DNA of 64,000 nucleotides from CAVVEQ01 sp963828855 (GTDB taxonomy: Bacteria > Chloroflexota > Anaerolineae > Anaerolineales > Anaerolineaceae). Made by a program: the position numbers and the translations under genes. The notes under the pieces are model-generated. The model did not search any database. It worked only from the letters and a program-made list of their open reading frames with translations, and had not been told where the DNA came from. Shown here piece after piece: positions 45,483 through 56,063 of this stretch (positions within the stretch are counted from its first letter, which is position 1; every line of letters starts with the position of its first letter). Where the stretch lies: NCBI GenBank assembly GCA_963828855.1, contig CAWHGB010000002.1, forward strand, positions 1,280,169 to 1,344,168. The letters are read 5' to 3'.

Positions 45483-46523
45483 ATGACAGACGAGAACCCC
45501 ATTAACCGCCTGGATGAGATCGGGCGCAAGGCGCTGGACGCGCTGGCGAAAGTGAGTGAAGCCAGCGACCTGCAGCGCTGGAAGACCGAGAACCTTGGGC
45601 GCAGCGCACCGGTGATGGAGATCTTCTCCCATCTCACCGGGCTGGAAGCCGCCATGCGCCCCCTGGTGGGGCAGGCTGCCAACCGCCTGAAACAGCAGCT
45701 GGAACAGGCCTATGCCGAGCGCGAAGGGGCGGTCAAATCCGCTGCCCTGCAGAGCTCACTGGAAAACGAAAGGCTGGATATCAGCCTGCCCGGGCGCGAA
45801 CCCCTGGTGGGAAGGCTGCACCCGATCACCCAGACCCTGCACCGGATCATTGAGGTCTTTTCCGGGATGGGCTTCCAAGTCTACCGCTCGCGCGAGGTGG
45901 AGACAGACGAGTTCAATTTTGGACTGCTCAACATCCCGCCCTACCACCCGGCGCGGGATATGTGGGATACCTTCCACACCACCACCCCCGGGGTGATGCT
46001 CCGGCCGCACACCTCTCCGGGTCAGATCCACGTCATGCGCCAATTCTGCCCCGAGCCCATCCGCGCCATCCTGCCGGGGATGTGTTTCCGTTACGAGCAG
46101 ATGGATGCTCGCCATGAGAGCCAGTTAATGCAGGTGGAGGTGCTTGCCGTGGGTAAGAACATTTCTCTCGGCGATCTCAAAGGCACCCTGCAGGAGTTCG
46201 CCCGCGGGATGTTCGGCGAGCAGGTGCGCACGCGGTTTCGACCCTCCTATTTCCCCTTCACCGAACCTTCGGGGGATGTGGAGATCGAGTGCTTCATCTG
46301 CGGCGGCAGCGGCTGCCGGGTTTGCTCCCAGACCGGCTGGCTGGAAATCCTCGGCTGCGGCATGGTGCATCCCACCGTGCTGCAGAATGGCGGCTATGAC
46401 CCCGAGGTCTATTCCGGGTTCGCCGCCGGCATGGGCGTGGAGCGCATCACCATGCTGCGCCACCGCGTGGAGGAGATCCGCAATTTTTACGGCAACGATA
46501 TCCGCTTCCTGGAGCAGTTCTAA
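45483..46523 (+). CDS. pheS: phenylalanyl-tRNA synthetase alpha subunit
   Basis: The catalytic subunit of the alpha2-beta2 enzyme that charges tRNA-Phe. Its 346 residues match the usual bacterial length. The N-terminal helical part is followed by the class II core: HPITQTLHRIIEVFSGMGF, FNFGLLNIPPYHPARDMWDTF (motif in PPYHPAR), LLRPHTSPGQ (motif 1/2 region here MLRPHTSPGQIHVM), FRYEQMDARHE and GMGVERITMLRH (motif 3). A CFICGGSGCRVC stretch is unusual and might bind zinc. The ATG at 45483 has GGAGG upstream and lies 23 bp after the T-box terminator. It overlaps pheT by one base (TAATG). Confidence 0.97.
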   Translation: MTDENPINRLDEIGRKALDALAKVSEASDLQRWKTENLGRSAPVMEIFSHLTGLEAAMRPLVGQAANRLKQQLEQAYAEREGAVKSAALQSSLENERLDISLPGREPLVGRLHPITQTLHRIIEVFSGMGFQVYRSREVETDEFNFGLLNIPPYHPARDMWDTFHTTTPGVMLRPHTSPGQIHVMRQFCPEPIRAILPGMCFRYEQMDARHESQLMQVEVLAVGKNISLGDLKGTLQEFARGMFGEQVRTRFRPSYFPFTEPSGDVEIECFICGGSGCRVCSQTGWLEILGCGMVHPTVLQNGGYDPEVYSGFAAGMGVERITMLRHRVEEIRNFYGNDIRFLEQF

Positions 46524-49067
46524 TGAAGATCCCCCTTTCCTGGCTAAAAGAATATGTCGATTTAGACCTTCCCATTGAGGACATTGCCCGAGCCTTATTG
46601 TCGGTCGGTCTTGAGGTCGAGGATATCACCGTGGTCGGATTGCCTTTCACCCCACCCGGTGAGCATGACCGGCGTGATTTTCGCATCTCCGGGCTCACCT
46701 GGGAACGGGATAAATTCGTCACCGCGGCCATCCTGGAAGTGTTGCCGCACCCCAATGCCGATCGGTTGGTGCTCTGCAAGCTGGATGATGGCGGAGCGGA
46801 GCCGCTCACCATCCTGACCGGCGCGCCAAACCTTTATGAATTCAAGGGCAAGGGTCCTCTCCCGCAACCGATCAAGGTCGCCTATGCCCGCGAAGGCGCC
46901 CGGCTTTACGACGGCCACCAACCCGGGCTCGTGCTCACCACCCTCAAGCGGGCGGTCATCCGCGGGGTGGAATCCTTCTCGATGGTCTGCTCCGAAAAGG
47001 AGCTCGGCATCTCCGAGGAACACGAGGGTGTCATCCTTCTGGATGCCGACGCCCCGGTGGGCGTGCCACTCATGGACTACATGGGGGACGCGGTCTTCAA
47101 CCTCAACATCCTTCCCAACATGATCCGGGATGCCAGCGTTCTGGGTGTGGCCCGCGAGCTTTCCGCCCTGCTGGGAAAACCGCTCTGTATACCGACCACC
47201 ACCATGCCGGCAAACGGAGCAAGCGTGGAGGGCAAAGTCTCCCTCAAGATCAACGACCCGGCGCTCAACCCGCGCTTTGTGCTTGGCCTGGTGCGCGGGG
47301 TTAAACCCCAACCCAGTCCCTACAAGGTCCAGATGCGCCTGCGTCTGGCTGGGATGCGCCCGATCAACAGCATCGTGGATGCCACCAACTACGTCATGCT
47401 GGAGGTGGGTGAACCGCTGCATGCCTTCGATTACGATGTGCTGGTCAAGCGCGCTCACGGGAAGGCCCCCACCATCATCACCCGCCCGGCAGCAAAGGGT
47501 GAAAAGCTCACCACCCTGGATAACGTCGAGCACGTGCTGGATGATTTCACCGTCCTGGTCTGCGATACCGCCGGAGCGCTTTCCCTGGCCGGGGTGATGG
47601 GCGGGCTGGAATCCGAGGTGACCGATTCCACCACCAACGTGCTGCTGGAAGGGGCTTCCTGGAACTTCGTCAACACCCGCCGCACGGTCTTTGCCCAGCG
47701 CCTGAATTCCGAGGCCGCCTACCGCTTTGCCCGCGGGGTGCATCCTGCCCTGGCGGAGCTGGGCGTGCGCGTGGGGCTGGACCGCATCGCCGCCTGGAGC
47801 GGGGGCGAGATCGCAGCCGGGCTCGTGGATGAATATCCGCAAAAAGAGGTCGATCCCACCGTCATCATCACCCACGCCGAGATCACCCGCCGCCTGGGGA
47901 TGGAGGTCGCTCCAGAGCAGGTCATCTCCCTTCTTCAAGGGCTGGAATTCGCGGTCACGCTTGAAGGGGATACTTTCACCATCCAGACACCCGCCGCACC
48001 GGCTGGATATTCACCCGGGTGTGATCGGCAAGGCGGATATCGTCGAAGAGATCGCCCGCATGGTCGGGTTCGATAATATCCCCCCCACCCGGCTGGCTGA
48101 GCTGATGCCGCCCATCCACCCGCAGCCGCTGGCCGATGCCGAGGAAAAGCTGCGGGATACGCTCGTGCGAGCCGGCCTGCAGGAGATCATCACCTACCGC
48201 CTGACGGAACCATCCACTGAAGCCCGCCTCACCCCGCCGGGTTCTGATGCCGCGCCTGGATCCTACCTGGGAGTACGCAACCCGCTCACCCCCGAGCGCT
48301 CCGTTCTGCGCCGCAGCCTGCTTTCTTCTGTTCTGGGTATTGCGGAACACAACGGCCGCACCGCCCCGCGCCAGTGCCTTTTTGAGATCGGGCCTGTTTT
48401 CCTGCCGCGTGAAGGCGAAGCGCTGCCGGAGGAACCCCTGCGCCTGGCCATCGTCATGACCGGCAGGGCCTATGCCGCGGGCTGGGACCGCCCCCAGAAG
48501 GCCGAGCTGGATTTCTACGATCTCAAGGGCGTGATCGAAACCGCGTTATCGGAACTGCACATCCCATCCATCCAATTCACGCGCGAGGAAGGCACCATTT
48601 TCCACCCCGGCAAGTGCGCCGCTGTCTTTTCCGGCGAAACCCGCCTGGGCGTTTTTGGCGAGCTGCATCCGCTGGTGCAGGAGCGGTTCGACCTGGGCAC
48701 AGCGCCCGTCATTTGCGGGGAGTTCGATCTGCAAACCCTGCTCCCGCTCGTCCCTGCCCGGTTTGATACCAGTGGGGTGCCGGGGTTCCCGCCGGTGCTT
48801 GAAGATCTCGCCCTTGTGGTGGAGGAATCCGTCCCTGCCTCCAAGGTCGCGGACCTGATCTACCAGACTGGCGGTGTGCTGGTCAGCTCGGTGCGCCTGT
48901 TCGATGTGTTCCGCGGTGGGCAGGTGGGAGATGGAAAAAAGAGCCTGGCCTACAGCATCACCTACCAGGCTGCCGACCGCACCCTCACGGATGCCGAGGT
49001 GGCAGGAGTTCGCCAGAAGATCATCAAGCGGTTGGAGCGGGAAGTGAGCGCAACCCTGCGAAGCTGA
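46523..49067 (+). CDS. pheT: phenylalanyl-tRNA synthetase beta subunit (one frameshift)
   Basis: An approximately 847-residue beta subunit that binds tRNA-Phe and edits misacylated tRNA. Frame one has MKIPLSWLKEYVDLDLP and the B3/B4 editing region (SVL/ FSMVCSEKELGIS, INSIVDATNYVMLEVGEPLHAFDYD). It reaches TFTIQTP. One extra C near 47995 then shifts it to PPHRLDIHPGVIGKADIVEEIARMVGF and on to the C-terminal anticodon-binding domain (FPPVLEDLALVVEESVPA, SLAYSITYQAADRTLTDAEV). All conserved regions are present, so the break is most likely a sequence error. It is cotranscribed with pheS under the T-box. Confidence 0.96.
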
Positions 49068-49113
49068 ACGAATCGGATAGGATTAACTGGTCACAGTAAC
49101 TTAGTTTTTTACA

Positions 49114-49145
49114 CCCCGGAGGATAATTGATCCATCCGGGGTTTT
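49114..49145 (+). terminator. terminator after pheT
   Basis: CCCCGGA / TCCGGGG with a 14-nt loop is followed by TTTT, 47 bp past the stop. The rest of the spacer to 49358 shows no gene. Confidence 0.8.
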
Positions 49146-49358
49146 CATATGTAATTTAAAATACCCTCCGGTGAAATTCCACCATGCCTCCATGAACCCA
49201 TCTGGGTTCGGCAACATGCTGAATGATTACCGGGCTGATTGTCTTTGATAGTTTGTAGATAGTCTCTGAAAACCAATCCCGCGTAAAACCATATCAGATT
49301 TATAAATTCTACCCGGTTCCCCGGGTGCAGGATTGATTCTGGTCGTAATAGGAGTGAA

Positions 49359-49535
49359 ATGGACATACCTTCGAAATTCAATCAGTTGGTTTTCGCGACG
49401 GTGTTTGCTGCTTCTTGCATTTTCCGTCTTGGTGTTTTTATGGGCTTGACCATTTTCGGATGCCGTTGGGTGGCGACCAGGGTGCAAGCTTACTTCGCAG
49501 ATCGCAAAGTGCCTGCAGCTATCGAAGCATCTTGA
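49359..49535 (+). CDS. small ORF, possible membrane protein, 58 aa
   Basis: The ATG at 49359 has AGGAG five bases upstream and opens MDIPSKFNQLVFATVFAAS. A hydrophobic stretch continues to FMGLTIFGCRW, and a charged end VQAYFADRKVP follows. The stop (49533-49535) lies six bases before the next gene's ATG, consistent with a leader or small subunit in one operon. No family is recognised. It could also be a chance ORF. Confidence 0.45.
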   Translation: MDIPSKFNQLVFATVFAASCIFRLGVFMGLTIFGCRWVATRVQAYFADRKVPAAIEAS

Positions 49536-49541
49536 GTAAAA

Positions 49542-50558
49542 ATGGCAACTAAAAAGATCTGGCTTTTGGTCCTCCTTTGCATGGTTGGGATCATTCTGAG
49601 CCTGGTTGCACTACCCACCATCGAGACGATTGTCATCAATTTTCCAGAGATCCTGCTCGGGCAGGTGAGCCTGGCTCATGAAACCAAACCGCTATACCCG
49701 CGCGATTTTGCGAGCGAGGACTTTCTATTGAACCAGGTGAATCCTTCCAAAATCAAAAATGCGGAATATATCGTACTCCGGGAGGATGCGCTCTTTTGGG
49801 ATTCGGACTACGTAGGGTTTGCGCGCACCAAGCTGAATCGCGAAGAAATCATCGCCCTTCAACAAATCCTCTCCTCCGGCGATCTTTTTCATCGATCCGC
49901 AGATGGCGAATCCTACGAATGCGTCACCCGGGATGCTTCACAGATTCCAGCACTTGAACCTTGCACGCAGGGGATGAAGTATATGAATCAATATATGGCT
50001 TACAAGCAGGCGGCGGAGGAGAAGGGTACGGTGGGTGTTCTGCAATTCACCCTCAACGACGGAAGGCTGGCTGAAATCCGCGTTTTTCCGGCAGAGCTGG
50101 GGCTGGCCTTTACCCCCTATGAAAAGCGCGGGGACTGGTGGATTGATGGCATCAGTGGTCCTTTGCCGATGTTAAGTGATCTTTCAACCCGCGCTGCGCT
50201 TGCACCCATCCCTGTTCTGTGGCCAGAGCTTAGCGCTGAGCGTGCCAACGCGCGAGCTGCCCACGTGCTGGGGAACCGCTACAATGCCGCCCTGTTTGTT
50301 ATACGGGAATCATCCGCGGTGCGGGAAGTCTTCGGAGACATATTGGAGCTCCGCCCCGCGCGGGGGACCAATAATTATTCAAGCTGGATGGATTCAACCT
50401 CGGTTTTGATCACCCTGCGTATTCTGGGTACCAATGGCGAGGGAGCTTTGATCATTCAGGGAGATGATTGTTTTGATCTGGATATGGTGTTTATGGGCGA
50501 CCCGGTGGAGGATCGGCAAGGATATTATTGTCCAAAAAACATCAAAGATCGATACTGA
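49542..50558 (+). CDS. membrane-anchored hypothetical protein, Coa1-like C-terminus
   Basis: A 338-residue protein with one N-terminal membrane anchor (IWLLVLLCMVGIILSLVAL) and an exported soluble part. I do not recognise the middle (SKIKNAEYIVLREDALFWDSDYVG). The C-terminal 80 residues (AALFVIRESSAVREVFGDILEL, VLITLRILGTNGEGALIIQG) resemble the Coa1/Tim21-like domain, where a residue string xxVxExLGxxI is followed by strands with GxxGxG. Such domains assist cytochrome oxidase assembly in some organisms, and cydAB follows 106 bp downstream. The functional link is inference. Confidence 0.55.
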   Translation: MATKKIWLLVLLCMVGIILSLVALPTIETIVINFPEILLGQVSLAHETKPLYPRDFASEDFLLNQVNPSKIKNAEYIVLREDALFWDSDYVGFARTKLNREEIIALQQILSSGDLFHRSADGESYECVTRDASQIPALEPCTQGMKYMNQYMAYKQAAEEKGTVGVLQFTLNDGRLAEIRVFPAELGLAFTPYEKRGDWWIDGISGPLPMLSDLSTRAALAPIPVLWPELSAERANARAAHVLGNRYNAALFVIRESSAVREVFGDILELRPARGTNNYSSWMDSTSVLITLRILGTNGEGALIIQGDDCFDLDMVFMGDPVEDRQGYYCPKNIKDRY

Positions 50559-50584
50559 GAACCAATCAAAAGAAATAATGGGTC

Positions 50585-50613
50585 TGGTATTAACTCCCCA
50601 AGCTCAATATAAT
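50585..50613 (+). promoter_or_regulatory. promoter of cydAB
   Basis: A TATAAT box (50608-50613) with a weak TGGTAT 17 bp upstream lies about 50 bp before the cydA ATG. Confidence 0.4.
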
Positions 50614-50664
50614 AAAATCGAATAAATTCTTCCACTCTTCTCGGAATTATGCAGAGGGAATGCC

Positions 50665-52020
50665 ATGTCAATCCTTGATCTCTCCCGTATTCAATTTGCA
50701 GTAACCACGATCATCCACTTTTTCTTTGTCCCGCTCACCCTGGGGCTCTCCATCCTGATCGCGATGTTCGAAACCAGGTACGTCACTTCAGGGAATGAGA
50801 CTTACAAGCGCATGGCGAAATTCTGGGGCAAAGTCTTTCTCATCAGTTTTGCCGCAGGGGTTGTCACCGGTATCATCCAGGAATTTCATTTTGGGATGAA
50901 CTGGTCGGAGTATGCGCGTTTCATGGGGGATATTTTCGGTGCGCCGCTGGCCATCGAAGCCTTGCTCGCTTTTTATCTTGAGTCCGTGTTCATCGGGTTA
51001 TGGGTTTTTGGTTGGGAAAAGCTTTCCAAAGGGATGCACCTGGCTGCTGCCTGGTTGGTTGCGATCGCTTCGAATATTTCTGCGCTTTGGATCCTCACCG
51101 CGAATTCTTTCATGCAAAACCCGGTCGGGTATGCCATTGTGGATGGGCGCGCAGAAATGACGAGTTTTTATGCCCTCATCACCAATCCAAACCTGCCCTA
51201 CCAGTTCCTTCATGTGCTTTCAGCCGGGATCACCACGGCGGGTTTCATAGTCCTGGGGTTCAGCGCCTGGCACCTGCTGCGCGGGAAGGGTGGGGTGGAC
51301 TTTTTTCAGAAGGCTTTCCGCTGGGCAGCAGTCTATGCGTTGATAGGCAGCCTGGCAGTCATAATCGTGGGAGATGCGCACGGAAAATACCTTGCCCAGG
51401 CACAGCCGATGAAAATTTCCGCCACCGAAGCTGTCTGGAATACGGAACCTGATGCAGCCGACCTGGTGCTGGTTGCATGGATTGACGAGGAAAGAGGCGG
51501 GAATGATTTTGAGCTCGCCATCCCCAAAGCACTCTCCTTCATGTTGTATAACCGCTTCTCGGGTGCAGTTCAGGGTCTGCACGAACTTCAGGAACAGGAA
51601 ACAGCCCTGTATGGACCCGGGAACTATATTCCCCCGGTGACGATCACCTTCTGGTCCTTCCGCATCATGGTTGGCACGGGTTTCCTGATGCTGTTCCTGG
51701 CCTTCCTGGCGCTCATCCGGCCCAGGGTGAAATTCCTGCAAAAAAGTACACTCTTTCTGAAGAGCCTGCTGCCAGCGATGGCACTCCCTTATATCGCCTG
51801 CACATCCGGTTGGATCCTGACCGAATCCGCCCGACAGCCGTGGATCGTTTACGGGTTGCAGTTGGTCAGGGATGCTGTTTCACCCAACGTGACTGTCGGC
51901 ACAATCCTTTTTTCCCTGATCGTTTTCCTGGTTGTTCTCGTAGCTCTGACCATTGTAGCCGGTTCATTGATGGCACAATCCGGAAAATCAGAACCTAATC
52001 TTGAGCCGGAAGCCGGGTAA
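50665..52020 (+). CDS. cydA: cytochrome bd quinol oxidase subunit I
   Basis: Haem-bearing subunit of the high-affinity quinol oxidase. Its 451 residues carry about nine membrane helices. It starts MSILDLSRIQFAVTTIIHFFF, with the N-terminal His that ligates a haem. KVFLISFAAGVVTGIIQEFHFG contains the conserved Glu-rich helix and EFxFG motif. LPYQFLHVLSAG and the Q-loop region EAVWNTE follow, then ESARQPWIVYG (GRQPW-type motif with Ala for Gly). The Q-loop is of the short type. The ATG at 50665 has GAGGGA upstream. cydB follows 14 bp after the stop. Confidence 0.96.
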   Translation: MSILDLSRIQFAVTTIIHFFFVPLTLGLSILIAMFETRYVTSGNETYKRMAKFWGKVFLISFAAGVVTGIIQEFHFGMNWSEYARFMGDIFGAPLAIEALLAFYLESVFIGLWVFGWEKLSKGMHLAAAWLVAIASNISALWILTANSFMQNPVGYAIVDGRAEMTSFYALITNPNLPYQFLHVLSAGITTAGFIVLGFSAWHLLRGKGGVDFFQKAFRWAAVYALIGSLAVIIVGDAHGKYLAQAQPMKISATEAVWNTEPDAADLVLVAWIDEERGGNDFELAIPKALSFMLYNRFSGAVQGLHELQEQETALYGPGNYIPPVTITFWSFRIMVGTGFLMLFLAFLALIRPRVKFLQKSTLFLKSLLPAMALPYIACTSGWILTESARQPWIVYGLQLVRDAVSPNVTVGTILFSLIVFLVVLVALTIVAGSLMAQSGKSEPNLEPEAG

Positions 52021-52034
52021 CGAAGGAGGAAGAT

Positions 52035-53051
52035 ATGCAACTCAATACGATCTGGTTTGGTCTGATCATGATCCTGTTTACCGGTTTCTTCTTCCTGGAA
52101 GGGTTCGATTATGGCGTGGGCATTCTGTTGCCTTTCCTGGGTAAGAATAACAATGAACGCCGGGTGATCATAAATTCAATCGGTCCGGTGTGGGATGGAA
52201 ATGAGGTGTGGATGATCACTGCCGGGGGGGCAATGTTCGCCTCGTTTCCGGATGCGTACGCCACCCTTTTCAGCGGATTTTACATCGCGCTGGTCATCAT
52301 GCTGGTGGCATTGATCTTCCGCGGGGTTGCTTTTGAGTATAGAGGAAAGCGGGAGAGTAAAAGGTGGCGAAGCGGGTGGGATTGGGCGATCTTCGTGGGC
52401 AGTTTGCTCCCGGCGCTCCTTTGGGGTGTGGTGATTGCCAACCTTTTGCGCGGATTTGCCATTGAAAAGGACATGAATTATTACGGTGGCCTGCTGCCCC
52501 TGTTATATCCCTACACCCTGCTGGGCGGCCTGTTCTTTGTTTCGCTTTTCAGTATGCACGGGGCTAACTTCCTCACCCGCAAAGTCGCCGGGGATGTTGC
52601 ACTCCGCGCCCAAAGAGCTGCATTCGTTACCTGGATCTCAACCGTCGTCCTGGCGGTGATCTTCCTCGCCTGGACGTACACCAGCACCGATATCCTCACC
52701 AAACCGGGGATCAACGGTATGCTGCCAGCCATCCTCGCCACGGTGTGCCTGCTCATTTCAGGCTGGTTGATCCGCTCGGGCAGAAGCGGCTGGGCATTCA
52801 TTGCCGGCTCGCTGGTGATCGTTTTCACCACCCTCACCGCTTTCGCCGGGTTATACCCCCGCATCCTCATCTCCAGCCTCGATCCTGCCTGGAGCCTTAC
52901 CATTGTGAATGCCGCGTCCAGTCACTATACGCTGCAGGTGATGACAATCGTGGCGGCCATTTTTATTCCTGTGATCTTGATCTATCAGGGCTGGACGTAC
53001 TGGGTCTTTCGGAAACGGGTGGATCCGAAAGGCGAAAACCTTATCTATTAA
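52035..53051 (+). CDS. cydB: cytochrome bd quinol oxidase subunit II
   Basis: The 338-residue second subunit of the bd oxidase, with eight or nine membrane helices. Family marks are TIWFGLIMILFTGFFFLEGFDYGVGIL (recognised by FLEGFDYGVG), INSIGPVWDGNEVWMITAGGAMFASFP (shown by GPVWDGNEVW), and FRGVAFEYRGKRES. The ATG at 52035 has AAGGAGG upstream. It forms an operon with cydA. The bd oxidase supports respiration at low oxygen and oxidises quinol, fitting the nearby prenyltransferase gene. The 217-bp spacer to 53268 holds no recognised gene. Confidence 0.96.
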   Translation: MQLNTIWFGLIMILFTGFFFLEGFDYGVGILLPFLGKNNNERRVIINSIGPVWDGNEVWMITAGGAMFASFPDAYATLFSGFYIALVIMLVALIFRGVAFEYRGKRESKRWRSGWDWAIFVGSLLPALLWGVVIANLLRGFAIEKDMNYYGGLLPLLYPYTLLGGLFFVSLFSMHGANFLTRKVAGDVALRAQRAAFVTWISTVVLAVIFLAWTYTSTDILTKPGINGMLPAILATVCLLISGWLIRSGRSGWAFIAGSLVIVFTTLTAFAGLYPRILISSLDPAWSLTIVNAASSHYTLQVMTIVAAIFIPVILIYQGWTYWVFRKRVDPKGENLIY

Positions 53052-53268
53052 ATCAGTTGAAAACGGTTTTTCATAAAGACGGGATCTGCGCCTTCCTTAT
53101 CATTATCGAATGCATTGATGGCAGGCAATTGTAGGTTACCCCTTCTCACCGGGTTTTGTCTATTGAAATCCGCCTCCTCCACGGGTATAACTGAATGACA
53201 TCATCCTTCCATTGGCGGGCATCAGGTTTTTGAAAATTTGATTTAATCGATAAAAAGGTGAGTTCGCC

Positions 53269-54415
53269 ATGAAAATTAATTTCAACATGTGGGGAAAAGC
53301 CATTTCCGCACTCCAAAAAATAGATAAAAAAGAGGATTGGGACGCTCTGGACCCGGTCTCGAAGTGGTTGATAGCCACCCGCTCCGCCGTGACAAGCGTG
53401 ACCCTCTACTCCTGCGCGATCGCCGGACTTTTAGCTTTGCGCGATCAGAATTATGCCTTCCTGCCCTGGTTGATCGTCACATTGGGTCTTTTCATCGCCC
53501 ACGGGACAAACAACCTCCTCAACGATTACACGGATTTCAGCCGCGGCGTGGATACAGATAATTATTTTCGTACCCAATACGGCGTCCATCCATTGGTGCA
53601 GGGTTTTTGGACCAAGCCCCAGCAGCTCAGGTGGTTCTACGTCAGCGGCGTGCTGGCTTTTCTTTCAGGGGTTTTTGCGTTGTTCTATACCGGCTTCTCC
53701 CCGGCGGTCATCGGGTTATTTGCCTTCGGCGCGTTGGTACTGCTCTTTTATACCTGGCCGCTAAAATACCTTGGGCTTGGCGAGTTGTGCATCTTCCTGA
53801 TCTGGGGACCGATCCTGGCTGCCGGGGTTTATATCGTCCTGGCGCGCGGCTGGGTGGATACTGTCTGGTATGTTGCCCTGGCGGGCGTGCCGTTGGGATT
53901 GAGCATCGTCAGTATCAACATCGGCAAGCATATCGATAAGGTGGAGGAGGATAGGAAAAAAGGGGTCGGTACCTTGCCTGTCCGCATCGGAGAGAAGGCA
54001 GCCCGCTATCTGAATATCACCATTCTTGATCCTGACCTACGTGGTGATCCTCTACATGGTCTTTGGATTACGGTATTTTACGCCGGTGCTGCTCCTGGTA
54101 TTCTTTGCCGGGAAACGATTGATGTATGCCGTGGGGGTGTTGACCAAACCACGGCCTGCCGAGCCGCCCAAAGAATGGCCGGGCTGGCCCACCTGGTTTT
54201 CCGGTTTTGCCTTCTACCATAACCGCCTGTTTGAGAACCTGCTCCTTTTGGCGGTATTCCTGGATACCCTGCTGCGGATTATTCCTGCCGATCTTCTGGG
54301 TAATGAAATAGATTGGTTAAACCTGAAGATTCAGCATATTTTTATTGATAGATCAATCAACTCTTGCCCAGCCTGTATTTCAGCACCCTGTTCCCCTTCC
54401 CCGCTTCGGGGATGA
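53269..54415 (+). CDS. UbiA family prenyltransferase, MenA-like (one frameshift)
   Basis: A membrane prenyltransferase with eight or nine helices, likely acting in quinone synthesis. The first Asp-rich motif is NLLNDYTDFSRGVD (NDxxDxxxD) and the second is HIDKVEEDRKKG. Frame one runs to RYLNITI. One extra G near 54030 then shifts to LTYVVILYMVFGLRYFTPVL and on to ENLLLLAVFLDTLLRI. The frame-two end runs past the converging methyltransferase stop (54357), so another indel near the end is possible. The ATG at 53269 has AAAGGTGAG upstream. Its position after cydAB suggests menaquinone supply. Confidence 0.82.
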
Positions 54416-55170
54416 TCTTCATCCATCGGTAGGGCTTCATTCGCGGCTCCGGATCATCGAAATACAGCCAGGTGCCCTCCAGTTTAATCCCCTCCGCCCA
54501 TTCCTCCAGCCCGCCATCCTCTTTCAACCCCCAGTAAAAGCGTAGGTTCATTTTCTTCACCCAGGGGTGATAATTATGAAGTTTGACCATGAAAGGAGAC
54601 ATGGCGTCGAAGACCAGCTCGCAGCCAGGAAACCGCTCCGCCAGCCCCAGCACCAGTCGCTTCACCTCCTCCGGCTGGAGATAGGGCAGCAGGCCTTGGG
54701 CTGAAAAATGGTATGGCTGCGCCCCGCCCCGGATCCACCCGCTCCATCCAGCCAAAGTCAAGCACAGATGCGGGGATAAGCGTGTAGCCCGCTGGATCGG
54801 TGAACATTTTCTTCCGGAGTCCGATCACTTCCGGCAGATCGATCCCGAACCAGCGAACCCCGCTGCCGCCAATGCGCTGCTTGCGCGCATCCAGCCCGCA
54901 GCCCAGGTCCACCACAGTTCCGCGCGGGTGAATATTGATAAAATCGCGCGTCCAGCGGTCGAATTGCCGCGTGCGCAGCACGTTGTAGAGCTGATCGTCC
55001 TTTGATTTTCTCAGGTAGGAAAATTCCCCCTCCAGTTGGGGCAGCAGCCGTGCGGCGATTTCGTCATGCAAAAGCGGTTTAGGTTGTTCGCTTTCCAAAC
55101 CCCGCCAGTAAAGGGTCATCAAGGTGGTGCGTTCCACTCCCTCCAGGTTGCTGAAATCGAGATCCTTCAT
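54357..55170 (-). CDS. class I SAM methyltransferase, LCM/PPM-like (one frameshift)
   Basis: About 270 residues. The start at 55170 (MKDLDFSNLEGVERTTL) has GGGAGG upstream. The leucine-carboxyl-methyltransferase/PPM-like layout is visible. It has RTRQFDRWTRDFI and the SAM-binding motif TVVDLGCGLDARKQRI. WFGIDLPEVIGLRKKMF follows, then after one extra G near 54740, QPYHFSAQGLLPYLQPEEV. It ends RVLKYRLGKS. Members in bacteria methylate small carboxylic acids, polyketides or unknown substrates. It converges with the UbiA gene and is divergent from the ABC transporter pair. Confidence 0.82.
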
Positions 55171-55292
55171 ATGCGCCTCCCGGGTTGCATTCCAGTTTAA
55201 GCCGCTCGTCGGGGTTGTCAATTAGTCACCCATCCAATTACCTTTCCCGGGTTCATATGTATAATCATGATGGAATTAAATTGGAGGAAAGC

Positions 55293-56063
55293 ATGCAAAA
55301 CGGAATGGATATCATCGAGATCGAGCACCTGACCAAGCGCTACGGCACCAAGACAGCCGTGGAAGACGTGAATTTTTCGGTTCGCGGAGGGGAGATCTTC
55401 GGTTTTCTTGGTCCCAATGGTGCGGGCAAGACCACCACTCTCAAGATCATCGTCGGCCTGCTGCAGCCAACCTCGGGTTCGGTGCGGGTTTCTGGATATG
55501 ACATCCAATCGCAGCCGCTGCAGGCCAAGGCCGTCAGCGGGTTCGTCCCGGATGAGCCGAATCTCTATGCCAAGCTAACCGGTCGCGAGCTGCTGCAGTT
55601 CGTTGGCGACCTCTACAACATCGAACCCGCCCAGATCAACCGCCGGGCTGAGGAATTGCTGCGCATGTTCGATCTTACCGCAGCCGCGGATGACACCACC
55701 GATTCGTACAGTCACGGCATGAAGCAGAAAGCATCCATCGCCGCTGCTCTGGTGCATGATCCCAAGGTCTTCATCCTGGATGAGCCAACAGTAGGCCTGG
55801 ATCCAAAGTCTGCCCGGTTGATCAAGGATATTCTGCGCCAGATGGCGGAACGCGGCGCAGCGGTGATGCTCTCCACGCACATCCTCGAGATCGCTGAGCA
55901 CATGTGCGACCGCATAGGGATCATCAGCGGAGGGAAGCTGGTTGCAATCGGCACAATGGAGGAGCTCCGCGCCGGCGGCGATGGTCGCGAGAGCTTGGAG
56001 GATATCTTCCTCAGCCTCACCGGAGGAACGGAGTACGCCGAGATCGCCGAGGTGCTCCAATGA
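55293..56063 (+). CDS. ABC transporter ATP-binding protein
   Basis: A 256-residue ABC-2-type exporter ATPase. Walker A is GPNGAGKTT, the signature motif is YSHGMKQK (LSGGQ variant), and Walker B is VFILDEPTVGLDP. The H-loop is STHILE. The ATG at 55293 (MQNGMDIIEIEHL) has GGAGG upstream. Upstream in-frame codons lack a site. Its stop overlaps the permease start (ATGA), so the two proteins form one transporter. The substrate is unknown; such systems often export lipids, drugs or polymers. Confidence 0.93.
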   Translation: MQNGMDIIEIEHLTKRYGTKTAVEDVNFSVRGGEIFGFLGPNGAGKTTTLKIIVGLLQPTSGSVRVSGYDIQSQPLQAKAVSGFVPDEPNLYAKLTGRELLQFVGDLYNIEPAQINRRAEELLRMFDLTAAADDTTDSYSHGMKQKASIAAALVHDPKVFILDEPTVGLDPKSARLIKDILRQMAERGAAVMLSTHILEIAEHMCDRIGIISGGKLVAIGTMEELRAGGDGRESLEDIFLSLTGGTEYAEIAEVLQ

